Positions 1-5,563 of a stretch of DNA of 6,574 nt are shown here, in pieces. The DNA is taken from the NCBI GenBank assembly GCA_002938075.1, contig PTLK01000113.1, positions 1-6,574 of the forward strand, read 5' to 3'. The number at the start of each line of letters is the position of its first letter. Within the stretch, counting starts at the first letter, position 1. The notes beneath the pieces were generated by a model. It saw only the letters and a program-made list of their open reading frames with translations, made no database searches and was not told the DNA's origin. The position numbers and the translations under genes were made by a program. Origin of the DNA: Alphaproteobacteria bacterium MarineAlpha3_Bin3 (GTDB lineage: Bacteria; Pseudomonadota; Alphaproteobacteria; Rhodospirillales; Casp-alpha2).

Positions 1-68
1 AGATAAACTGGATTAATAATTGACCGGTTCCGTCCCGTTAGCCTTCCCAGGCAAAAAACAAGGCGCGC

Positions 69-99
69 GCGCCCCGAGAATTTCCGGGGCGCTTTTTTT
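69..99 (+). terminator. Rho-independent terminator, possibly bidirectional
   Basis: A perfect 8-bp stem (GCGCCCCG at 69-76 with CGGGGCGC at 85-92) encloses an 8-nt loop and is followed directly by seven T residues (93-99). This is a canonical intrinsic terminator for + strand transcription, so a + strand gene probably ends just left of the window. On the minus strand the same stem is followed, after seven extra GC-rich bases, by TTGTTTTTT (complement of about 53-61), so it may also stop transcription of the minus-strand gene ending at 120. The + direction is the better fit because its T-tract touches the stem. Confidence 0.85.
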
Positions 100-119
100 C
101 GGCTCCTTGGGGGAGAGGA

Positions 120-350
120 TTAAATCTTGATGTTGAGGTAAAACCCGCGCGGCACGTTGTCGCGGAGCGGCCGGTCCTGATCCAGAATCTGGTTCAGGCG
201 CCTGAGCCCGTCGCGTTCCTCAGGCGAGGTGTCCTGCGAGATCGACTCAGCCCTGGCCTGGACCTGGCGGATGGTCTCCGCCTGATAGAGGTTCGGCTGC
301 TTGACGACCGCCGGCAGTCCCGTATTGGTGATTCCAACCCCATCCGTCAT
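120..350 (-). CDS. Small hypothetical protein (76 aa), function unknown
   Basis: I do not recognise this protein. It starts with ATG at 350-348 and stops with TAA at 122-120. Codons favour G or C at the third position, as in the neighbouring genes, which supports real coding. No membrane segment, signal peptide or cysteine is present. The first 20 residues look flexible. Residues about 24-58 are charged and probably helical, with the run EERDGLRRLNQILDQD. The end, VPRGFYLNIKI, alternates hydrophobic residues and may form a strand. The ribosome site is weak: a GGAG only two bases from the ATG, or a TAGG further off. It lies 96 bases beyond the Nudix stop on the same strand and ends at a strong hairpin. 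It may be a separate unit or the last gene of the operon. A cytoplasmic protein is the default reading. Confidence 0.65.
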   Translation of the reverse strand: MTDGVGITNTGLPAVVKQPNLYQAETIRQVQARAESISQDTSPEERDGLRRLNQILDQDRPLRDNVPRGFYLNIKI

Positions 351-386
351 GGCTCCAACCTAGGCGGAAAAGGTTAACGGAATCTC

Positions 387-419
387 AAAATCGGGAGCCC
401 GGAACAGGGAATTTCCCGA
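387..419 (-). terminator. Possible weak terminator after the Nudix gene
   Basis: On the minus strand, TCGGGA and TCCCGA (complements of 414-419 and 391-396) can pair across a 17-nt loop and are followed by TTTTGAG (390-384). The stem has only 6 bp and the U-tract only four bases, so this is a marginal intrinsic terminator. Its place, 28 bases after the Nudix stop codon and before the small gene, is what makes it plausible. Confidence 0.35.
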
Positions 420-446
420 GCCCTTTTCGAGGCCGCGAAAGGCGCC

Positions 447-1034
447 TCAGAGAGGGTCCGGCGGGGCCTGGAAAATGTCGGGGCCGCCGCTGTCGCGGTA
501 ATGCTCCAACGCCCAGGTGACGGACGGGAACGCCAAATCGTCCCAGGGGATGTCCTCCCACCCGGCCAGGACCACCTCCTCGCTTTCGGGACCCGGGGCA
601 AAATCCGCCGATGTCATCCGCGCCCGATGGACGACGTAGACCTGGCTGATGCGGGGGATCTCGTAAAAACCGATCAGGCCATCGATCTCGATCTCGGCCT
701 GGGCCTCTTCCCAGGCTTCACGCCTGGCGCCTTCGGCGGTGGTTTCTCCCAGTTCCAAAAACCCCGCCGGGATGGTCCAGAACCCTTTCCGGGGCGGGAT
801 GGCGCGGCGGCAGATCAGGAACTTCTGCTGCCAAATGCAAACGGCGCCGGTGATGATTTTCGGGTTATCATAGGCGATGTAGCCGCAATCGGGACAGACC
901 AGCCGTTCCCGGTCGTCGCCGGGGGGCACGGTCTTGACCGATGGCCCTGTTTTCCGCTGTTCGCCCATTTCCCCGTCTTCGCCCATTTCCCCGGCCATTT
1001 CCCTGAGTGTGGCGCGGCGGGACCATTCAGACAA
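447..1034 (-). CDS. Nudix hydrolase with incomplete N-terminal zinc ribbon
   Basis: Nudix enzymes hydrolyse a nucleoside diphosphate linked to another moiety, such as ADP-ribose, NADH or dinucleoside polyphosphates, using Mg2+ held by the Nudix box. The box is clear at residues 91-113: G91, E97, R105-E106 and E109-E110. The usual Gly near the end of the motif is Gln112, a change I also associate with zinc-ribbon Nudix relatives. Upstream is [13 protein letters not shown] (Cys47, Cys50), the second half of the zinc ribbon typical of this subgroup; the first CxxC pair is absent. Residues 13-25 ([13 protein letters not shown]) come from a short DNA repeat. The longest reading starts at TTG 1034-1032, with AGGAG three bases upstream overlapping the ATPase stop codon; in-frame ATGs at residues 13, 17 and 22 are alternatives. 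The gene is seven bases from the ATPase gene and in the same frame, so translational coupling is likely. The exact substrate is not readable. Confidence 0.9.
   Translation of the reverse strand: MSEWSRRATLREMAGEMGEDGEMGEQRKTGPSVKTVPPGDDRERLVCPDCGYIAYDNPKIITGAVCIWQQKFLICRRAIPPRKGFWTIPAGFLELGETTAEGARREAWEEAQAEIEIDGLIGFYEIPRISQVYVVHRARMTSADFAPGPESEEVVLAGWEDIPWDDLAFPSVTWALEHYRDSGGPDIFQAPPDPL
960..1003. repeat. Short tandem repeat inside the Nudix 5' end
   Basis: The 16-mer TTCGCCCATTTCCCCG occurs at 960-975 and again at 978-993, a period of 18 bases. A third, partial unit (CATTTCCC at 996-1003) follows after a 12-base step. On the coding minus strand the repeat gives the peptide repeats [11 protein letters not shown]. 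It sits where homologous zinc-ribbon Nudix proteins carry their first CxxC. Confidence 0.85.
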
Positions 1035-1040
1035 GTTCTC

Positions 1041-2129
1041 CTAGCCGGCGAGAATCCGCACCTGGTCCACCGATAGTCTCAGGGCGACGTCGTCGCCGAC
1101 GTCGAAAACCGGACGCCCGGCCTGGTGGGAATCGTCGACCAGTATCACGTTGTCGCCGACCCGGATGGCATAGCGGATGAGGCTGCCGAGGAATTCTCGG
1201 TGTTGGACCCGGCCGGGCAGGACGGCTCCATCATCGGCGTCTTCGCCGGGGTTCCGGATCGTCAGATCCTGGGGACGGAACATGGCGGTGCCGGGGCCGG
1301 CCTCGACCCCGGTGCCGTTGAGGGGAATCAGGGTGCCGTCGTCGGCCTGGAAGGTGATTTTGTCCTGTCCTTTTTCCACCCGCCCGTCGATCAGGTTGGC
1401 GGTGCCCAGGAAATCGGCGACGAAGCGGTTGGCCGGGTTGTCGTAAAGCTCCATCGGCGAGCCGACCTGTTGAATGACGCCGTCGTTGAGCAACGCGATG
1501 CGGTCCGACGTGGTGTTGGCTTCCTCCTGGTCGTGGGTAACGAAGATGGTGGTGAGTTTCAGTTTCCGTTGCAGCTCTAGGATTTCGCGCCGCATCTGGA
1601 TGCGCAGGTTGGCGTCCAGGTTCGACAGCGGTTCGTCCAACAGCAGCACCCGAGGTTCGACAACGATGGTGCGCGCGAGGGCCACGCGCTGCTGCTGGCC
1701 GCCGGAAAGCTGCGACGGGCGCCGGTCGGCCAGGTCAAGCAGGCCGATCAAGCCCAGGGCCGCGTCCACCCGCCCGCGGATGTCCCGGGCCGGAATTTTA
1801 CGTTCCTCGAGCCCGAAGGCGACGTTCTTCCTGACCGTCATGTGCGGCCACAGGGCGTAGCTCTGGAACACCATGCCGACGTTGCGATGCCACGGCGCCA
1901 AGTGGGTGACGTCGTCGCCGCCGATGAGGATCCTGCCCCCGGGGACGGGGCCGAAGCCGGCGATGGCGCGGAGCAACGTCGATTTGCCGGACCCGGAGGG
2001 ACCCAGGAAGGTGAAGAACTCTCCCGGCTCGATGGTCAAACTGACGCCTTTCAGCACCTGGGTCGTCCCAAAGGAAAGGCTGACGTCCTCGATGGTGACG
2101 CCGACGGCTTCGGGTCTGATATCGGTCAT
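1041..2129 (-). CDS. ABC transporter ATP-binding protein (Fe3+/polyamine/phosphonate type)
   Basis: This 362-residue protein is the cytoplasmic ATPase of the importer encoded by the two upstream genes. All nucleotide-binding motifs are intact: Walker A GPSGSGKST at 43-51, Q-loop Gln89 in VFQSYALWPHMT, signature LSGGQQQRVALAR at 141-153, Walker B VLLLDEP at 161-167, D-loop SNLD at 169-172 and switch His199 in VTHDQEEA. After about residue 235 comes the TOBE-type regulatory domain (MFRPQDLTI at 283-291 and onwards), as in FbpC, PotA and PhnT-like ATPases; the length is normal for that group. ATG at 2129-2127 is preceded by AGGA with seven-base spacing, and the AGGA overlaps the permease stop TAG (2141-2139). 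The intergenic gap is nine bases, so the two genes are co-transcribed and probably coupled. Its own TAG stop lies directly before the Nudix gene. The transported substrate cannot be assigned from the ATPase. Confidence 0.97.
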   Translation of the reverse strand: MTDIRPEAVGVTIEDVSLSFGTTQVLKGVSLTIEPGEFFTFLGPSGSGKSTLLRAIAGFGPVPGGRILIGGDDVTHLAPWHRNVGMVFQSYALWPHMTVRKNVAFGLEERKIPARDIRGRVDAALGLIGLLDLADRRPSQLSGGQQQRVALARTIVVEPRVLLLDEPLSNLDANLRIQMRREILELQRKLKLTTIFVTHDQEEANTTSDRIALLNDGVIQQVGSPMELYDNPANRFVADFLGTANLIDGRVEKGQDKITFQADDGTLIPLNGTGVEAGPGTAMFRPQDLTIRNPGEDADDGAVLPGRVQHREFLGSLIRYAIRVGDNVILVDDSHQAGRPVFDVGDDVALRLSVDQVRILAG

Positions 2130-2138
2130 GGCTTGATC

Positions 2139-3851
2139 CTATACTCCTTGCGCCGCGACGGCGACGCCCGGGGCGAGTTCCTTTTCCCGTCGTTTGATGA
2201 CCCGGTGGGAAATATAGGTGGCGATGCCGACAATGAGAACCGCGACGATGCCCAACGCCGCCCCCGGCCCCCGGCCGGCCGCCGATTGCATGAATTCGTA
2301 AATGCCGTAGGCCAACGGCGCGTCCGATTCGGCGCTGACCAGCATGATCGTCGCCGACAGCTCGACCGACGCGGTGGCGAAACTGATGATGAAGCCGGCC
2401 ATGATGCCGCCCGACATCAACGGCACGACGATGCGCCGGACGGTACGCGTTTTCGTCGCCCCCAGGTTCTCGGCCGCCTCTTCCAGCATGATGCTGACCT
2501 GTTGCAGGCCAGCCATGCAGGCGCGGAGCGCATAAGGCAGCCGGCGGATGACGAGGGCGATGACGATGATCACCCACCATGACGACAGCGGCTTGTCGAT
2601 GATCGGCACGTTGAATTCGACGAAGGTGCGCAGATACCCGATGCCGAGGACGACGCCGGGGACGGCGACCGCGCCCATGGCGATATAGTCCAGCCACTTG
2701 CGCCCGATCAGGCCGGTCCGCCAGACGATATAGGCGATGGCGGTGCCGAGGACGACGTCGATCAGGGCCGCCAGGCCGGCGTACAGCAGGGTGTTGGAGA
2801 TGTACTGGGTCGCGGTCCTGAAGACATTGCCGTAATGTGCGAAGGTATAGGCGTCGGGCAGGACGCTGTACGACCACACGGTGCCGAACGACAGTAGCGC
2901 CAGCCCGATATGCGGCGACAGCACCATCAGCAGAATGAGAATAATGACCGCGTAACAGCCGATCTTCTCCCATGGCCGCAAGTCCCGCTTCATCAGCCCG
3001 CCGCCGCCCTTCTGGACGGTGGCGTAATCCTTGTTCTTGAGGGCCAGGAACGATACCCACAACGAAAACAGCGAAAACACCACCAGGATCACCGAAATGA
3101 CGTAGCCCATGGGGTCCGAAATGCCGATCGACGAAATTCGAAGATACGCCTGCGGGGCGAGCATGTTGTTGATGTTGAGCAGCAGCGGCGTGCCCAAATC
3201 GTCGAACACCTTCAAGAACACCAGCGAGGCGCCTGCGACGTAGCCGGGCATGGCCAGCGGAAAGACGATGCGCCGGAACAGGCGCGTACCGCTGGCGCCC
3301 AGGTTCTGCGCCGATTCCTCCATGGCGCTGTCGATGTTCAACAGCGCCGCCGAAAGGTTGATGAGGATGAACGGAAAATAATGGATGGCTTCGACCAGAA
3401 TGACGCCGTTGAGCCCCTCCATGAACGGGATGGTGAAGCCGAACCATTCGTCGATCAGCAGGTTGACCGAGCCGTTCTCGCCGAACAGCAACAGCATGGC
3501 GACGGCGCCGACGAACGGCGGCATGATCAACGGCACGATGCCCAGCGTCTGGATCAGGACGGCGCCGCCGAAATTGAACCGCGTGGTGAAATAGGCCAGC
3601 GGGATCGAGATGAGGGATGCCAGCAACACAGCCCCGCCGGCGACGTAAATGGAATTGAGGAACGATTCCCGGAACAGCGATGTATTAAAGAAATCGACGA
3701 AATTGATCAGCGTCAGCGCGCCCGTGTTGGGGTCCTGGAAGGCGACGTAGACAACCTTGACCACCGGAACGATCAGGAAAACGAACAGGAACAGGCCGAT
3801 CAACAAGGCCAGGCCGCCCGCCCCCCATTGGCTGCGCGAAAACGAATTCAA
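2139..3851 (-). CDS. Fused double-length ABC transporter permease
   Basis: This 570-residue inner-membrane protein carries two permease domains in one chain, as in FbpB-like ferric and phosphonate importers, so one polypeptide can form the whole translocation channel. Each half has an EAA loop that docks the ATPase: EESAQNLGASGTRLFRRIVF (178-197) and EEAAENLGATKTRTVRRIVV (457-476). Hydrophobic segments include 12-36 (first transmembrane helix), 66-88, 98-123, 145-172, 206-216, 247-271, then 298-321, 354-376, 385-405, 425-436, 482-505 and 528-547. The linker between halves (about 272-297) is glycine- and lysine-rich. The start is TTG at 3851-3849 with GGGGA five bases upstream; an in-frame stop lies about 24 bases before it and no in-frame ATG occurs before residue 110, so TTG is the best choice. 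It follows the binding-protein gene after 89 bases that contain an attenuator-like hairpin. Confidence 0.95.
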   Translation of the reverse strand: MNSFSRSQWGAGGLALLIGLFLFVFLIVPVVKVVYVAFQDPNTGALTLINFVDFFNTSLFRESFLNSIYVAGGAVLLASLISIPLAYFTTRFNFGGAVLIQTLGIVPLIMPPFVGAVAMLLLFGENGSVNLLIDEWFGFTIPFMEGLNGVILVEAIHYFPFILINLSAALLNIDSAMEESAQNLGASGTRLFRRIVFPLAMPGYVAGASLVFLKVFDDLGTPLLLNINNMLAPQAYLRISSIGISDPMGYVISVILVVFSLFSLWVSFLALKNKDYATVQKGGGGLMKRDLRPWEKIGCYAVIILILLMVLSPHIGLALLSFGTVWSYSVLPDAYTFAHYGNVFRTATQYISNTLLYAGLAALIDVVLGTAIAYIVWRTGLIGRKWLDYIAMGAVAVPGVVLGIGYLRTFVEFNVPIIDKPLSSWWVIIVIALVIRRLPYALRACMAGLQQVSIMLEEAAENLGATKTRTVRRIVVPLMSGGIMAGFIISFATASVELSATIMLVSAESDAPLAYGIYEFMQSAAGRGPGAALGIVAVLIVGIATYISHRVIKRREKELAPGVAVAAQGV

Positions 3852-3871
3852 GTCCGTCCCCAGGTAAAAGA

Positions 3872-3924
3872 CTTAAAAATAAGGGCGGGGCCCGGCCTGA
3901 CACGCCTGTTCGTCGGACCCCGCC
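3872..3924 (-). terminator. Intercistronic hairpin / partial terminator after binding-protein gene
   Basis: On the minus strand an 11-bp stem (GGCGGGGTCCG, complement of 3914-3924, with CGGGCCCCGCC, complement of 3884-3894) has a 19-nt loop and a U-rich tail TTATTTTTAAG (3882-3872). The one non-Watson-Crick pair is a U-G wobble in minus-strand RNA but would be C-A in + strand RNA, so the structure fits minus-strand transcripts. It begins 17 bases after the binding-protein stop. In binding-protein-dependent transport operons such hairpins commonly reduce read-through or protect the upstream message, giving excess periplasmic protein; that role here is inferred. Confidence 0.8.
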
Positions 3925-3940
3925 TTGGAAAGGAAGTCTA

Positions 3941-5281
3941 TTACATGGACGCGGCTTTTTCCGCCAACTGCTTGGCCTTGGCGTAGTTGGCCTTGATTTC
4001 CGTGTCCCAGGCTTGCTCGAACTCGGCCTGGCGGCCGGTAACCTTGGTCGTCGCCTTCTTGCGCTTTTTCTTGAAGATGCTGTTGAAGTCCTTCTCGCTG
4101 GCCTTGGCCGCCGTGATCGGTACCTTGGAGACCAACGCCCGGGCTTGCTTGATCAGTTTCATGGCCCCGGCGTTGCCTTTGCTCTTGGCTTCCGCCGTCT
4201 GGATCGCCTTGGTGGCGGCGCGCAAGTCATCCAGGCGGTAGGTGATCATGACGTCAAACAGCGAATTGATGATGTTGTAGCGGCTTTTCGACAGTTGCAG
4301 GTCGAACTTCACCGCCGATCCGATGGACTTGTCCTTGAACGGGTTGGGGAAGCCCTTGGGCGCCTTGGCATAGGTCGCCGGGTTCACCGGAAGACGCCGG
4401 ATCTTCGGGTCAAGCAGGACCTCCTGGCCTTCCGGCGACAGCAGGAACTCGATGAACTGACCCGCCAGCCCGGGGTTGGGGGCGTTCTTGACGATGGCGA
4501 TGTTAGCCGGCACCAGCGTCGTCATCTTCGGATAGAGGAAATCGACCGGGAAGCCCGACGCCTTCGACGACAGGCCGAAGAAATCGATGACGACGCCGAC
4601 GCCGAACTGGCCGGAGTTGACGCCGTCAGGCACGCCGAAACTGCGCGCGGTGACGGTCTTGAAGTTGCCGGCGATGTCCTTCCACCTGGCCCAGCCCTTT
4701 TCCCAGCCTTCGCCTTGCAGCAGGGTCTCGACGGTCAGGTGCGTGGTGCCGGAACGCGACGGCGCGCTCATGCCTACGTGGCCGTGGTAGATGGGTTTCT
4801 CCAGATCGGCCCAGGAATTCGGCACCGGCAGCTTCTTGGCCTTCAGATACCGCGTGTTCCACATGATGCCGTATCCCGACGCGGCGAAGCCCTTGTAATA
4901 GCCTTCCGGGTCGTTGATCGGGAACGCGCCGACCTTTTCCGGGATGCCTTTGACCTTGACCGTGTACTTCTGCAACAGGCCGTCGCCCTTCAACACCTCG
5001 AAGGCATCCGGGGCCGAGGCCCAGAACATGTCCGACGTGTTGTTGGCGGCCGTCGCCTGCAGGTACTTGATGCCGGCGGTGGTCTTTTTCTTCAGCATCT
5101 CGACCTTGATGCCGGTCGCCTTCGTGAACGCCTTGCCGACGGTGACCGTGGTGTCGGGCGGATAGGACGTGACGATGACCAGCTTCTCGGCCGCCACCGC
5201 CTGGATCGGCGCCATCACCGCGCCGACGGCCAGAACCGCGCCGGCGGTTAACTGGACGAAAATTCGTTTGGTTATTTTCAT
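3941..5281 (-). CDS. Periplasmic substrate-binding protein of the ABC importer
   Basis: This 446-residue secreted protein captures the solute for the permease and ATPase encoded downstream. Residues 1-31 form a Sec signal peptide: KITKR, a hydrophobic stretch at 10-24, and a cleavage region around AVAA before Glu32. The mature part belongs to the type II binding-protein group of FbpA and PgtC-like proteins. Landmarks are VIVTSYPPDTTVTVGKAF (35-52), FAASGYGIMWNTRYLK (132-147), GHVGMSAPSRSGTTHLTVE (167-185), RSFGVPDGVNSGQFGVGVV (213-231) and the hinge-lobe end SPEGQEVLLDPKIRRLPV (282-299). The SRSGTTHL motif recalls PgtC-like proteins; this is from memory. After about residue 335 there is an extra Lys- and Ala-rich helical tail including FKKKRKKA (403-410), making the protein longer than typical FbpA. 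The start is ATG at 5281-5279, nine bases after AGGAGGAG (5298-5291); an upstream in-frame TTG at 5290 touches that site and is less likely. The substrate may be iron complex, phosphonate or phosphoglycerate-like. Confidence 0.93.
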   Translation of the reverse strand: MKITKRIFVQLTAGAVLAVGAVMAPIQAVAAEKLVIVTSYPPDTTVTVGKAFTKATGIKVEMLKKKTTAGIKYLQATAANNTSDMFWASAPDAFEVLKGDGLLQKYTVKVKGIPEKVGAFPINDPEGYYKGFAASGYGIMWNTRYLKAKKLPVPNSWADLEKPIYHGHVGMSAPSRSGTTHLTVETLLQGEGWEKGWARWKDIAGNFKTVTARSFGVPDGVNSGQFGVGVVIDFFGLSSKASGFPVDFLYPKMTTLVPANIAIVKNAPNPGLAGQFIEFLLSPEGQEVLLDPKIRRLPVNPATYAKAPKGFPNPFKDKSIGSAVKFDLQLSKSRYNIINSLFDVMITYRLDDLRAATKAIQTAEAKSKGNAGAMKLIKQARALVSKVPITAAKASEKDFNSIFKKKRKKATTKVTGRQAEFEQAWDTEIKANYAKAKQLAEKAASM

Positions 5282-5290
5282 TTGATTCAA

Positions 5291-5298
5291 CTCCTCCT
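5291..5298 (-). promoter_or_regulatory. Strong ribosome-binding site of the binding-protein gene
   Basis: The minus strand reads AGGAGGAG here, a near-perfect anti-16S match. It lies nine bases from ATG 5281 but zero bases from the in-frame TTG at 5290, which settles the start at 5281. It is the strongest ribosome site in the window, in line with high expression of a periplasmic binding protein. Confidence 0.85.
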
Positions 5299-5318
5299 AG
5301 GTTTGAGCCGGTTTTTTT

Positions 5319-5336
5319 CGCGCCCTACGCGCCCTA
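5319..5336. repeat. 9-bp tandem direct repeat in binding-protein leader
   Basis: CGCGCCCTA occurs twice head to tail (5319-5327 and 5328-5336). It lies about 40-55 bases upstream of the binding-protein start, inside its probable 5' untranslated region. Directly repeated sites of this size can be regulator half-sites, but no known operator is recognised. Confidence 0.7.
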
Positions 5337-5344
5337 TAAGTCAT

Positions 5345-5374
5345 CCTTGAAAACCGGATTTTCGAAGGGGCCCC
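5345..5374. repeat. Bulged hairpin plus GGGGCCCC palindrome
   Basis: CCTTGAAAA (5345-5353) pairs with TTTTC-G-AAGG (5359-5368), nine base pairs with one bulged G around the loop CCGGA. The overlapping GGGGCCCC (5367-5374) is a perfect 8-bp palindrome. The pair lies in the leader of the binding-protein transcript and could form RNA structure or an operator; no riboswitch class was recognised. Confidence 0.55.
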
Positions 5375-5386
5375 AGGCGGGTGATA

Positions 5387-5396
5387 CCAAGCTTGG
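5387..5396. promoter_or_regulatory. CCAAGCTTGG palindrome, candidate operator
   Basis: A perfect 10-bp palindrome with a further T/A pair one base out (5385 and 5398). It lies in the divergent intergenic region, just downstream of the weak minus-strand promoter candidate and overlapping a TTGGCA hexamer on the + strand. This position suits an operator, but the regulator is unknown and a chance palindrome of this length is possible. Confidence 0.35.
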
Positions 5397-5411
5397 CAAA
5401 GGTAATAATTT

Positions 5412-5440
5412 ACGCTAAACGAGGGCAAAATTCCGGTCAA
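5412..5440 (-). promoter_or_regulatory. Weak sigma70-type promoter candidate for transporter operon
   Basis: The minus strand reads TTGACC (5440-5435), 17 bases, then TAGCGT (5417-5412). The -35 is a good match but the -10 matches TATAAT at only three positions. A start near 5405 would give a leader of about 124 bases holding the palindrome, bulged hairpin and 9-bp repeat. It is a candidate only. Confidence 0.25.
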
Positions 5441-5466
5441 CGGACATTATTTAAAAGGTCCATGCG

Positions 5467-5492
5467 TTTTCCCTTTGGCGGCAAAGGGAAAA
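5467..5492. repeat. Perfect 11-bp inverted repeat between divergent genes
   Basis: TTTTCCCTTTG (5467-5477) and CAAAGGGAAAA (5482-5492) pair perfectly around a GCGG loop. No T-tract follows on either strand, so it is not an intrinsic terminator. It lies 72 bases before the receptor ATG and about 27 bases upstream of the transporter promoter candidate. It may be a regulator site for one or both genes or an RNA hairpin in the receptor leader. Confidence 0.75.
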
Positions 5493-5553
5493 ATGAAAAT
5501 TTATCGGTTGTGCCGCCCGGAAATGGTAAAATTAGCCGATTCGCTTGAATCCC

Positions 5554-5558
5554 GAGGG
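5554..5558 (+). promoter_or_regulatory. Ribosome-binding site of the receptor gene
   Basis: GAGGG lies five bases before ATG 5564. It decides the start over the out-of-frame ATG at 5559, which reads ATG-GGA-TGA and stops at once, overlapping the true start. Confidence 0.7.
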
Positions 5559-5563
5559 ATGGG

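Noticed and set aside
501..1076. 191-residue + strand open frame opposite the Nudix gene
   Set aside because: The minus strand has an intact Nudix box; the + product has no recognisable domain.
1798..3447. 549-residue open frame on the minus strand overlapping permease and ATPase
   Set aside because: Arg/His/Gly-rich composition with no motif; it is the alternate-frame shadow of two clear ABC transporter genes.
2910..3986. 358-residue + strand open frame opposite the permease
   Set aside because: Very rich in Gln, Arg, Asp and His, without domains; typical antisense shadow of a high-GC membrane-protein gene.
4013..5251. 412-residue + strand open frame opposite the binding protein
   Set aside because: Antisense shadow; the minus strand has a signal peptide, strong ribosome site and family motifs.
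5393..5421. TTGGCA-N17-TAAACG as a + strand promoter for the receptor
   Set aside because: The -35 is good but the -10 matches only three of six bases; too weak to list as a feature.
5467..5492. Perfect dyad as a Rho-independent terminator
   Set aside because: No T-tract follows on either strand, and no gene ends next to it.
5527..5542. TAAAAT and GCCGATTC upstream of the receptor as a sigma70 -10 or flagellar sigma28 -10
   Set aside because: No matching -35 element lies at the right distance for either class, so I do not call a promoter.
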